This document shows, one piece after another, positions 10,001 to 22,500 of a stretch of DNA of 64,000 bases; within the stretch, counting starts at the first letter, position 1; every line of letters begins with the position of its first letter. The notes under the pieces are model-generated. The model was not told where the DNA came from. It saw nothing but the letters and a program-made list of their open reading frames with translations, and ran no database searches. The position numbers and the translations under genes are program-made. This DNA comes from Actinernus sp. WN-2022 (Eukaryota; Cnidaria; Anthozoa; Actiniaria; Actinernidae). The stretch lies in assembly GCA_030867875.1 (NCBI GenBank), contig JAOWCC010001616.1, positions 338,699 to 402,698 on the forward strand, in the 5' to 3' direction.

Positions 10001-13000
10001 CTTCAAAAGCCAGAAAGTCACTTTTCAACTTTTTTCCCCCGATTTTTGTCAGACCTAGCGGAAAATGCTCATTGTCACTAAGCAAATCGTCACGCCAAAC
10101 TTCAGGCAAATCGGTTGTTCACGAAAAAGTTCGAAATTCCACACCCCTCCACTCAAAACACCCCCCCCCCCCCCTCCCCCCATAAAATACCTAGAGATCA
10201 GGAACTCGTCTTTTTGCCGTTTTCTTGAAAGGGCAAATGACAGCTAAAGATTTTTCTGGCCTTTCTAGCCTATAATTTACTTGTATTGTGTTAGATCTAT
10301 CCCATAATTTCTTTATTGGAGAGCTAGAGGTTTGGGTTTGGTTAGAAAAAGGCCATTTTCTGGTATTTGTACTCAATATACAGGAAACGTCCATCGATTA
10401 ATCTTAATCTACAGGAAGAGAACGTTGTATTGCCGTATTGTGTATCGAAATCCATTAAAAGCTCGAGAAATGGCGTCACATTGACATTTAGGTAACATAA
10501 GTAAGTTAATGTGTACCTGTTGTCTTTAAAAGCCAGAAAGTCACTTTTCAACTTTTTTTCCCCGATTTTTGTCAGACCTAGCGGAAAATGCTCATTGTCA
10601 CTAAGCAAATCGTCACGCCAAACTTCAGGCAAATCGGTTGTTCACGAAAAAGTTCGAAATTCTACACCCCTCCACTCAAAACACCCTCCCCCCCCCTCCT
10701 CCCCCCATAAAATACCTAGAGATCAGGAACTCGTCTTTTTGCCGTTTTCTTGAAAGGGCAAATGACAGCTAAAGATTTTTCTGGCCTTTCTAGCCTATAA
10801 TTTACTTGTGTTGTGTTAGATCTATCCCATAATTTCTTTATTGGAGAGCTAGAGGTTTGGGTTTGGTTAGAAAAAGGCCATTTTCTGGTATTTGTACTCA
10901 ATATACAGGAAACGTCCATCGATTAATCTTAATCTACAGGAAGAGAACGTTGTATTGCCGTATTGTGTATCGAAACCCATTAAAAGCTCGAGAAATGGCG
11001 CCACATTGACATTTAGGTAACATAAGTAAGTTAATGTGTACCTGTTGTCTTCAAAAGCCAGAAAGTCACTTTTCAACTTTTTTCCCCCGATTTTTGTCAG
11101 ACCTAGCGGAAAATGCTCATTGTCACTAAGCAAATCGTCACGCCAAACTTCAGGCAAATCGGTTGTTCACGAAAAAGTTCGAAACTCCACACCCCTCCAC
11201 TCAAAACACCCCCCCCCCTCCCCCCATAAAATACCTAGAGATCAGGAACTCGTCTTTTTGCCGTTTTCTTGAAAGGGCAAATGACAGCTAAAGATTTTTC
11301 TGGCCTTTCTAGCCTATAATTTACTTGTGTTGTGTTAGATCTATCCCATAATTTCTTTATTGGAGAGCTAGAGGTTTGGGTTTGGTTAGAAAAAGGCCAT
11401 TTTCTGGTATTTGTACTCAATATACAGGAAACGTCCATCGATTAATCTTAATCTACAGGAAGAGAACGTTGTATTGCCGTATTGTGTATCGAAATCCATT
11501 AAAAGCTCGAGAAATGGCGCCACATTGACATTTAGGTAACATAAGTAAGTTAATGTGTACCTGTTGTCTTTAAAAGCCAGAAAGTCACTTTTCAACTTTT
11601 TTTCCCCGATTTTTGTCAGACCTAGCGGAAAATGCTCATTGTCACTAAGCAAATCGTCACGCCAAACTTCAGGCAAATCGGTTGTTCACGAAAAAGTTCG
11701 AAATTCTACACCCCTCCACTCAAAACACCCTCCCCCCCCTCCTCCCCCCATAAAATACCTAGAGATCAGGAACTCGTCTTTTTGCCGTTTTCTTGAAAGG
11801 GCAAATGACAGCTAAAGATTTTTCTGGCCTTTCTAGCCTATAATTTACTTGTGTTGTGTTAGATCTATCCCATAATTTCTTTATTGGAGAGCTAGAGGTT
11901 TGGGTTTGGTTAGAAAAAGGCCATTTTCTGGTATTTGTACTCAATATACAGGAAACGTCCATCGATTAATCTTAATCTACAGGAAGAGAACGTTGTATTG
12001 CCGTATTGTGTATCGAAATCCATTACAAGATCGAGAAATGGCGCCACATTGACATTTAGGTAACATAAGTAAGTTAATGTGTACCTGTTGTCTTCAAAAG
12101 CCAGAAAGTCACTTTTCAACTTTTTCCCCCCGATTTTTGTCAGACCTAGCGGAAAATGCTCATTGTCACTAAGCAAATCGTCACGCCAAACTTCAGGCAA
12201 ATCGGTTGTTCACGAAAAAGTTCGAAATTCCACACCCCTCCACTCAAAACACCCCCCCCCCCCCTCCCCCCATAAAATACCTAGAGATCAGGAACTCGTC
12301 TTTTTGCCGTTTTCTTGAAAGGGCAAATGACAGCTAAAGATTTTTCTGGCCTTTCTAGCCTATAATTTACTTGTGTTGTGTTAGATTTATCCCATAATTT
12401 CTTTATTGGAGAGCTAGAGGTTTGTTTTGGTTAGAAAAAGGCCATTTTCTGGTATTTGTACTCAATATACAGGAAACGTCCATCGATTAATCTTAATCTA
12501 CAGGAAGAGAACGTTGTATTGCCGTATTGTGTATCGAAATCCATTAAAAGCTCGAGAAATGGCGCCACATTGACATTTAGGTAACATAAGTAAGTTAATG
12601 TGTAGCTGTTGTCTTTAAAAGCCAGAAAGTCACTTTTCAACTTTTTTTCCCCGATTTTTGTCAGACCTAGCGGAAAATGCTCATTGTCACTAAGCAAATC
12701 GTCACGCCAAACTTCAGGCAAATCGGTTGTTCACGAAAAAGTTCGAAATTCTACACCCCTCCACTCAAAACACCCTCCCCCCCCTCCTCCCCCCATAAAA
12801 TACCTAGAGATCAGGAACTCGTCTTTTTGCCGTTTTCTTGAAAGGGCAAATGACAGCTAAAGATTTTTCTGGCCTTTCTAGCCTATAATTTACTTGTGTT
12901 GTGTTAGATCTATCCCATAATTTCTTTATTGGAGAGCTAGAGGTTTGGGTTTGGTTAGAAAAAGGCCATTTTCTGGTATTTGTACTCAATATACAGGAAA

Positions 13001-14884
13001 CGTCCATCGATTAATCTTAATCTACAGGAAGAGAACGTTGTATTGCCGTATTGTGTATCGAAATCCATTACAAGATCGAGAAATGGCGCCACATTGACAT
13101 TTAGGTAACATAAGTAAGTTAATGTGTACCTGTTGTCTTCAAAAGCCAGAAAGTCACTTTTCAACTTTTTCCCCCCGATTTTTGTCAGACCTAGCGGAAA
13201 ATGCTCATTGTCACTAAGCAAATCGTCACGCCAAACTTCAGGCAAATCGGTTGTTCACGAAAAAGTTCGAAATTCCACACCCCTCCACTCAAAACACCCC
13301 CCCCCCCCCCTCCCCCCATAAAATACCTAGAGATCAGGAACTCGTCTTTTTGCCGTTTTCTTGAAAGGGCAAATGACAGCTAAAGATTTTTCTGGCCTTT
13401 CTAGCCTATAATTTACTTGTGTTGTGTTAGATTTATCCCATAATTTCTTTATTGGAGAGCTAGAGGTTTGTTTTGGTTAGAAAAAGGCCATTTTCTGGTA
13501 TTTGTACTCAATATACAGGAAACGTCCATCGATTAATCTTAATCTACAGGAAGAGAACGTTGTATTGCCGTATTGTGTATCGAAATCCATTAAAAGCTCG
13601 AGAAATGGCGCCACATTGACATTTAGGTAACATAAGTAAGTTAATGTGTACCTGTTGTCTTTAAAAGCCAGAAAGTCACTTTTCAACTTTTTTTCCCCGA
13701 TTTTTGTCAGACCTAGCGGAAAATGCTCATTGTCACTAAGCAAATCGTCACGCCAAACTTCAGGCAAATCGGTTGTTCACGAAAAAGTTCGAAATTCTAC
13801 ACCCCTCCACTCAAAACACCCTCCCCCCCCTCCTCCCCCCATAAAATACCTAGAGATCAGGAACTCGTCTTTTTGCCGTTTTCTTGAAAGGGCAAATGAC
13901 AGCTAAAGATTTTTCTGGCCTTTCTAGCCTATAATTTACTTGTGTTGTGTTAGATCTATCCCATAATTTCTTTATTGGAGAGCTAGAGGTTTGGGTTTGG
14001 TTAGAAAAAGGCCATTTTCTGGTATTTGTACTCAATATACAGGAAACGTCCATCGATTAATCTTAATCTACAGGAAGAGAACGTTGTATTGCCGTATTGT
14101 GTATCGAAATCCATTACAAGATCGAGAAATGGCGCCACATTGACATTTAGGTAACATAAGTAAGTTAATGTGTACCTGTTGTCTTCAAAAGCCAGAAAGT
14201 CACTTTTCAACTTTTTCCCCCCGATTTTTGTCAGACCTAGCGGAAAATGCTCATTGTCACTAAGCAAATCGTCACGCCAAACTTCAGGCAAATCGGTTGT
14301 TCACGAAAAAGTTCGAAATTCCACACCCCTCCACTCAAAACACCCCCCCCCCCCCTCCCCCCATAAAATACCTAGAGATCAGGAACTCGTCTTTTTGCCG
14401 TTTTCTTGAAAGGGCAAATGACAGCTAAAGATTTTTCTGGCCTTTCTAGCCTATAATTTACTTGTGTTGTGTTAGATTTATCCCATAATTTCTTTATTGG
14501 AGAGCTAGAGGTTTGTTTTGGTTAGAAAAAGGCCATTTTCTGGTATTTGTACTCAATATACAGGAAACGTCCATCGATTAATCTTAATCTACAGGAAGAG
14601 AACGTTGTATTGCCGTATTGTGTATCGAAATCCATTAAAAGCTCGAGAAATGGCGCCACATTGACATTTAGGTAACATAAGTAAGTTAATGTGTACCTGT
14701 TGTCTTTAAAAGCCAGAAAGTCACTTTTCAACTTTTTTTCCCCGATTTTTGTCAGACCTAGCGGAAAATGCTCATTGTCACTAAGCAAATCGTCACGCCA
14801 AACTTCAGGCAAATCGGTTGTTCACGAAAAAGTTCGAAATTCTACACCCCTCCACTCAAAACACCCTCCCCCCCTCCTCCCCCC
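7050..14884. repeat. S-anchored HOR unit 1, 15 monomers (S H K R H G T M E D E' D E' D E')
   Basis: Starts are 7050 (S), 7561 (H), 8086 (K), 8611 (R), 9135 (H), 9659 (G), 10182 (T), 10707 (M), 11226 (E), 11750 (D), 12272 (E'), 12795 (D), 13318 (E'), 13841 (D) and 14363 (E'). Diagnostic marks: S is 511 bp with GGTTTTGTACTCAACATAC; H has CGTGACGCC; K has CCTCTTGTGTTTAAAAGCCC; R has TTCCCGGATTT; G has AGCTACAGAT with TCTTCAAAAG; T has ATGGCGTCACA; M has CGAAACCCATT; D has CAAGATCGAG; E' has AGATTTATCC and GGTTTGTTTTGG. The final six monomers are three rounds of a D-E' dimer of about 1045 bp. This is the longest complete S-to-S unit in the window. Confidence 0.88.
11750..14884. repeat. D-E' dimer, three tandem rounds
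   Basis: Dimers start at 11750, 12795 and 13841, giving periods of 1045, 1046 and 1044 bp. In each, the first monomer has CAAGATCGAG and TCTTCAAAAG with a T5C6 tract. The second has AGATTTATCC, GGTTTGTTTTGG and a T7C4 tract. The rounds are nearly identical. One visible private change is GTGTAGCTG for GTGTACCTG near 12604. Other S-anchored units have a single D-E' pair, so this is a local expansion of the end of the unit. Confidence 0.88.
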
Positions 14885-17800
14885 ATAAAATACCTAGAGA
14901 TCAGGAACTCGTCTTTTTGCCGTTTTCTTGAAAGGGCAAATGACAGCTAAAGATTTTTCTGGCCTTTCTAGCCTATAATTTACTTGTGTTGTGTTAGATC
15001 TATCCCATAATTTCTTTATTGGAGAGCTAGAGGTTTGGGTTTGGTTAGAAAAAGGCCATTTTCTGGTTTTGTACTCAACATACAGGAAACTTCCATCTAT
15101 TAATCTTAATCTACAGGAAGAGAACGTTGTATTGCCGTATAGTGCATCGAAATCCATTAAAAGCTCGAGAAATGGCGCCACATTGACATTTAAGTAACAT
15201 AAGTAAGTTAATGTGTACCTGTTGTCTTTAAAAGCCCGAAAGTCACTTTTCAACTTTTTTTCCCCGATTTTTGTCAGACCTAGCGGAAAATGCTCATTGT
15301 CACTAAGCAAATCGTCACGCCAAACTTCAGGCAAATCGGTTGTTCACGAAAAAGTTCGAAATTCCACACCCCTCCACTCAAAACACCCTCCCCCCATAAA
15401 ATACCTAGAGATCAGGAACTCGTCTTTTTGCCGTTTTCTTGAAAGGGCAAATGACAGCTAAAGACTTTTCTGGCCTTTCTAGCCTATAATTTACTTGTGT
15501 TGTGTTAGATCTATCCCATAATTTCTTTATTGGAGAGCTAGAGGTTTGGGTTTGGTTAGAAAAAGGCCATTTTCTGGTATTTGTACTCAATATACAGGAA
15601 ACGTCCATCGATTAATCTTAATCTACAGGAAGAGAACGTTGTATTGCCGTATTGTGCATCGAAATCCATTACAAGCTCGAGAAATGGCGCCACATTGACA
15701 TTTAGGTAACATAAGTAAGTTAATGTGTACCTGTTGTCTTTAAAAGCCAGAAAGTCACTTTTCAACATTTTTTCCCCGATTTTTGTCAGACCTAGCGGAA
15801 AATGCTCATTGTCACTAAGCAAATCGTGACGCCAAACTTCAGGCAAACCGGTTGTTCACGAAAAAGTTCGAAATTCTACACCCCTCCACTCAAAACACCC
15901 TCCCCCCCCTCTCCCCCCATAAAATACCTAGAGATCAGGAACTCGTCTTTTTGCCGTTTTCTTGAAAGGGCAAATGACAGCTACAGATTTTTCTGGCCTT
16001 TCTAGCCTATAATTTACTTGTGTTGTGTTAGATCTATCCCATAATTTCTTTATTGGAGAGCTAGAGGTTTGGGTTTGGTTAGAAAAAGGCCATTTTCTGG
16101 TATTTGTACTCAATATACAGGAAACTTCCATCGATTAATCTTAATCTACAGGAAGAGAACGTTGTATTGCCGTATAGTGCATCGAAATCCATTACAAGCT
16201 CGAGAAATGGCGCCACATTGACATTTAGGTAACATAAGTAAGTTAATGTGTACCTGTTGTCTTCAAAAGCCAGAAAGTCACTTTTCAACTTTTTTCCCCC
16301 GATTTTTGTCAGACCTAGCGGAAAATGCTCATTGTCACTAAGCAAATCGTCACGCCAAACTTCAGGCAAATCGGTTGTTCACGAAAAAGTTCGAAATTCC
16401 ACACCCCTCCACTCAAAACACCCCCCCCCCCCCCCCTCCCCCCATAAAATACCTAGAGATCAGGAACTCGTCTTTTTGCCGTTTTCTTGAAAGGGCAAAT
16501 GACAGCTAAAGATTTTTCTGGCCTTTCTAGCCTATAATTTACTTGTGTTGTGTTAGATCTATCCCATAATTTCTTTATTGGAGAGCTAGAGGTTTGGGTT
16601 TGGTTAGAAAAAGGCCATTTTCTGGTATTTGTACTCAATATACAGGAAACGTCCATCGATTAATCTTAATCTACAGGAAGAGAACGTTGTATTGCCGTAT
16701 TGTGTATCGAAATCCATTAAAAGCTCGAGAAATGGCGTCACATTGACATTTAGGTAACATAAGTAAGTTAATGTGTACCTGTTGTCTTCAAAAGCCAGAA
16801 AGTCACTTTTCAACTTTTTTCCCCCGATTTTTGTCAGACCTAGCGGAAAATGCTCATTGTCACTAAGCAAATCGTCACGCCAAACTTCAGGCAAATCGGT
16901 TGTTCACGAAAAAGTTCGAAATTCCACACCCCTCCACTCAAAACACCCCCCCCCCTCCCCCCATAAAATACCTAGAGATCAGGAACTCGTCTTTTTGCCG
17001 TTTTCTTGAAAGGGCAAATGACAGCTAAAGATTTTTCTGGCCTTTCTAGCCTATAATTTACTTGTGTTGTGTTAGATCTATCCCATAATTTCTTTATTGG
17101 AGAGCTAGAGGTTTGGGTTTGGTTAGAAAAAGGCCATTTTCTGGTATTTGTACTCAATATACAGGAAACGTCCATCGATTAATCTTAATCTACAGGAAGA
17201 GAACGTTGTATTGCCGTATTGTGTATCGAAATCCATTAAAAGCTCGAGAAATGGCGTCACATTGACATTTAGGTAACATAAGTAAGTTAATGTGTACCTG
17301 TTGTCTTTAAAAGCCAGAAAGTCACTTTTCAACTTTTTTTCCCCGATTTTTGTCAGACCTAGCGGAAAATGCTCATTGTCACTAAGCAAATCGTCACGCC
17401 AAACTTCAGGCAAATCGGTTGTTCACGAAAAAGTTCGAAATTCTACACCCCTCCACTCAAAACACCCTCCCCCCCCCCTCCTCCCCCCATAAAATACCTA
17501 GAGATCAGGAACTCGTCTTTTTGCCGTTTTCTTTAAAGGGCAAATGACAGCTAAAGATTTTTCTGGCCTTTCTAGCCTATAATTTACTTGTGTTGTGTTA
17601 GATCTATCCCATAATTTCTTTATTGGAGAGCTAGAGGTTTGGGTTTGGTTAGAAAAAGGCCATTTTCTGGTATTTGTACTCAATATACAGGAAACGTCCA
17701 TCGATTAATCTTAATCTACAGGAAGAGAACGTTGTATTGCCGTATTGTGTATCGAAACCCATTAAAAGCTCGAGAAATGGCGCCACATTGACATTTAGGT

Positions 17801-19579
17801 AACATAAGTAAGTTAATGTGTACCTGTTGTCTTCAAAAGCCAGAAAGTCACTTTTCAACTTTTTTCCCCCGATTTTTGTCAGACCTAGCGGAAAATGCTC
17901 ATTGTCACTAAGCAAATCGTCACGCCAAACTTCAGGCAAATCGGTTGTTCACGAAAAAGTTCGAAACTCCACACCCCTCCACTCAAAACACCCCCCCCCC
18001 CCCCCTCCCCCCATAAAATACCTAGAGATCAGGAACTCGTCTTTTTGCCGTTTTCTTGAAAGGGCAAATGACAGCTAAAGATTTTTCTGGCCTTTCTAGC
18101 CTATAATTTACTTGTGTTGTGTTAGATCTATCCCATAATTTCTTTATTGGAGAGCTAGAGGTTTGGGTTTGGTTAGAAAAAGGCCATTTTCTGGTATTTG
18201 TACTCAATATACAGGAAACGTCCATCGATTAATCTTAATCTACAGGAAGAGAACGTTGTATTGCCGTATTGTGTATCGAAATCCATTAAAAGCTCGAGAA
18301 ATGGCGCCACATTGACATTTAGGTAACATAAGTAAGTTAATGTGTACCTGTTGTCTTTAAAAGCCAGAAAGTCACTTTTCAACTTTTTTTCCCCGATTTT
18401 TGTCAGACCTAGCGGAAAATGCTCATTGTCACTAAGCAAATCGTCACGCCAAACTTCAGGCAAATCGGTTGTTCACGAAAAAGTTCGAAATTCTACACCC
18501 CTCCACTCAAAACACCCTCCCCCCCCTCCTCCCCCCATAAAATACCTAGAGATCAGGAACTCGTCTTTTTGCCGTTTTCTTGAAAGGGCAAATGACAGCT
18601 AAAGATTTTTCTGGCCTTTCTAGCCTATAATTTACTTGTGTTGTGTTAGATCTATCCCATAATTTCTTTATTGGAGAGCTAGAGGTTTGGGTTTGGTTAG
18701 AAAAAGGCCATTTTCTGGTATTTGTACTCAATATACAGGAAACGTCCATCGATTAATCTTAATCTACAGGAAGAGAACGTTGTATTGCCGTATTGTGTAT
18801 CGAAATCCATTACAAGATCGAGAAATGGCGCCACATTGACATTTAGGTAACATAAGTAAGTTAATGTGTACCTGTTGTCTTCAAAAGCCAGAAAGTCACT
18901 TTTCAACTTTTTCCCCCCGATTTTTGTCAGACCTAGCGGAAAATGCTCATTGTCACTAAGCAAATCGTCACGCCAAACTTCAGGCAAATCGGTTGTTCAC
19001 GAAAAAGTTCGAAATTCCACACCCCTCCACTCAAAACACCCCCCCCCCCTCCCCCCATAAAATACCTAGAGATCAGGAACTCGTCTTTTTGCCGTTTTCT
19101 TGAAAGGGCAAATGACAGCTAAAGATTTTTCTGGCCTTTCTAGCCTATAATTTACTTGTGTTGTGTTAGATTTATCCCATAATTTCTTTATTGGAGAGCT
19201 AGAGGTTTGTTTTGGTTAGAAAAAGGCCATTTTCTGGTATTTGTACTCAATATACAGGAAACGTCCATCGATTAATCTTAATCTACAGGAAGAGAACGTT
19301 GTATTGCCGTATTGTGTATCGAAATCCATTAAAAGCTCGAGAAATGGCGCCACATTGACATTTAGGTAACATAAGTAAGTTAATGTGTACCTGTTGTCTT
19401 TAAAAGCCAGAAAGTCACTTTTCAACTTTTTTTCCCCGATTTTTGTCAGACCTAGCGGAAAATGCTCATTGTCACTAAGCAAATCGTCACGCCAAACTTC
19501 AGGCAAATCGGTTGTTCACGAAAAAGTTCGAAATTCTACACCCCTCCACTCAAAACACCCTCCCCCCCCTCCTCCCCCC
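14885..19579. repeat. S-anchored HOR unit 2, 9 monomers (S H G T/G T M E D E')
   Basis: Starts are 14885 (S), 15396 (H), 15919 (G), 16444 (T/G chimera), 16963 (T), 17489 (M), 18013 (E), 18537 (D) and 19057 (E'). K, R and the second H are missing relative to unit 1. The monomer at 16444 has T-type marks on its left (ATGGCGTCACA) and G-type marks on its right (TCTTCAAAAG, AAATTCCACACC). S here differs from the S at 7050 by CCATCTATTAA in place of CCATCGATTAA, a mark shared with the S monomers at 19580, 54437, 58603 and 60685. Confidence 0.87.
16421..16443. repeat. Longest terminal C tract (16 C, T, 6 C)
   Basis: Sixteen C residues, one T and six C residues close m30. It is the longest uninterrupted C run I found. 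On the minus strand it reads as a G-run capable of quadruplex formation together with the GGGG of the nearby GGAGGGGTGTGG. Every monomer ends in such a tract, but length and T interruptions vary: S-type monomers have only CCCTCCCCCC, E-type have a second TCCT interruption, and H-type have CTCTCCCCCC. Exact run lengths are where sequencing error is most likely. Confidence 0.85.
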
Positions 19580-22500
19580 ATAAAATACCTAGAGATCAGG
19601 AACTCGTCTTTTTGCCGTTTTCTTGAAAGGGCAAATGACAGCTAAAGATTTTTCTGGCCTTTCTAGCCTATAATTTACTTGTGTTGTGTTAGATCTATCC
19701 CATAATTTCTTTATTGGAGAGCTAGAGGTTTGGGTTTGGTTAGAAAAAGGCCATTTTCTGGTTTTGTACTCAACATACAGGAAACTTCCATCTATTAATC
19801 TTAATCTACAGGAAGAGAACGTTGTATTGCCGTATAGTGCATCGAAATCCATTAAAAGCTCGAGAAATGGCGCCACATTGACATTTAAGTAACATAAGTA
19901 AGTTAATGTGTACCTGTTGTCTTTAAAAGCCCGAAAGTCACTTTTCAACTTTTTTTCCCCGATTTTTGTCAGACCTAGCGGAAAATGCTCATTGTCACTA
20001 AGCAAATCGTCACGCCAAACTTCAGGCAAATCGGTTGTTCACGAAAAAGTTCGAAATTCCACACCCCTCCACTCAAAACACCCTCCCCCCATAAAATACC
20101 TAGAGATCAGGAACTCGTCTTTTTGCCGTTTTCTTGAAAGGGCAAATGACAGCTAAAGACTTTTCTGGCCTTTCTAGCCTATAATTTACTTGTGTTGTGT
20201 TAGATCTATCCCATAATTTCTTTATTGGAGAGCTAGAGGTTTGGGTTTGGTTAGAAAAAGGCCATTTTCTGGTATTTGTACTCAATATACAGGAAACGTC
20301 CATCGATTAATCTTAATCTACAGGAAGAGAACGTTGTATTGCCGTATTGTGCATCGAAATCCATTACAAGCTCGAGAAATGGCGCCACATTGACATTTAG
20401 GTAACATAAGTAAGTTAATGTGTACCTGTTGTCTTTAAAAGCCAGAAAGTCACTTTTCAACATTTTTTCCCCGATTTTTGTCAGACCTAGCGGAAAATGC
20501 TCATTGTCACTAAGCAAATCGTGACGCCAAACTTCAGGCAAATCGGTTGTTCACGAAAAAGTTCGAAATTCTACACCCCTCCACTCAAAACACCCTCCCC
20601 CCCCCTCTCCCCCCATAAAATACCTAGAGATCAGGAACTCGTCTTTTTGCCGTTTTCTTGAAAGGGCAAATGACAGCTACAGATTTTTCTGGCCTTTCTA
20701 GCCTATAATTTACTTGTGTTGTGTTAGATCTATCCCATAATTTCTTTATTGGAGAGCTAGAGGTTTGGGTTTGGTTAGAAAAAGGCCATTTTCTGGTATT
20801 TGTACTCAACATACAGGAAACTTCCATCGATTAATCTTAATCTACAGGAAGAGAACGTTGTATTGCCGTATAGTGCATCGAAATCCATTAAAAGCTCGAG
20901 AAATGGCGCCACATTGACATTTAAGTAACATAAGTAAGTTAATGTGTACCTCTTGTGTTTAAAAGCCAGAAAGTCACTTTTCAACATTTTTTCCCCGATT
21001 TTTGTCAGACCTAGCGGAAAATGCTCATTGTCACTAAGCAAATCGTGACGCCAAACTTCAGGCAAATCGGTTGTTCACGAAAAAGTTCGAAATTCTACAC
21101 CCCTCCACTCAAAACACCCTCCCCCCCCCTCTCCCCCCATAAAATACCTAGAGATCAGGAACTCGTCTTTTTGCCGTTTTCTTGAAAGGGCAAATGACAG
21201 CTACAGATTTTTCTGGCCTTTCTAGCCTATAATTTACTTGTGTTGTGTTAGATCTATCCCATAATTTCTTTATTGGAGAGCTAGAGGTTTGGGTTTGGTT
21301 AGAAAAAGGCCATTTTCTGGTATTTGTACTCAACATACAGGAAACTTCCATCGATTAATCTTAATCTACAGGAAGAGAACGTTGTATTGCCGTATAGTGC
21401 ATCGAAATCCATTAAAAGCTCGAGAAATGGCGCCACATTGACATTTAAGTAACATAAGTAAGTTAATGTGTACCTCTTGTGTTTAAAAGCCCGAAAGTCA
21501 CTTTTCAACTTTTTTTCCCCGATTTTTGTCAGACCTAGCGGAAAATGCTCATTGTCACTAAGCAAATCGTCACGCCAAACTTCAGGCAAATCGGTTGTTC
21601 ACGAAAAAGTTCGAAATTCCACACCCCTCCACTCAAAACACCCTCCCCCCCCCTCCCCCCATAAAATACCTAGAGATCAGGAACTCGTCTTTTTGCCGTT
21701 TTCTTGAAAGGGCAAATGACAGCTAAAGACTTTTCTGGCCTTTCTAGCCTATAATTTACTTGTGTTGTGTTAGATCTATCCCATAATTTCTTTATTGGAG
21801 AGCTAGAGGTTTGGGTTTGGTTAGAAAAAGGCCATTTTCTGGTATTTGTACTCAACATACAGGAAACTTCCATCGATTAATCTTAATCTACAGGAAGAGA
21901 ACGTTGTATTGCCGTATAGTGCATCGAAATCCATTAAAAGCTCGAGAAATGGCGCCACATTGACATTTAAGTAACATAAGTAAGTTAATGTGTACCTCTT
22001 GTGTTTAAAAGCCCGAAAGTCACTTTTCAACTTTTTTTCCCCGATTTTTGTCAGACCTAGCGGAAAATGCTCATTGTCACTAAGCAAATCGTCACGCCAA
22101 ACTTCAGGCAAATCGGTTGTTCACGAAAAAGTTCGAAATTCCACACCCCTCCACTCAAAACACCCTCCCCCCCCCCCCCTCCCCCCATAAAATACCTAGA
22201 GATCAGGAACTCGTCTTTTTGCCGTTTTCTTGAAAGGGCAAATGACAGCTAAAGATTTTTCTGGCCTTTCTAGCCTATAATTTACTTGTGTTGTGTTAGA
22301 TCTATCCCATAATTTCTTTATTGGAGAGCTAGAGGTTTGGGTTTGGTTAGAAAAAGGCCATTTTCTGGTATTTGTACTCAATATACAGGAAACTTCCATC
22401 GATTAATCTTAATCTACAGGAAGAGAACGTTGTATTGCCGTATAGTGCATCGAAATCCATTACAAGCTCGAGAAATGGCGCCACATTGACATTTAGGTAA

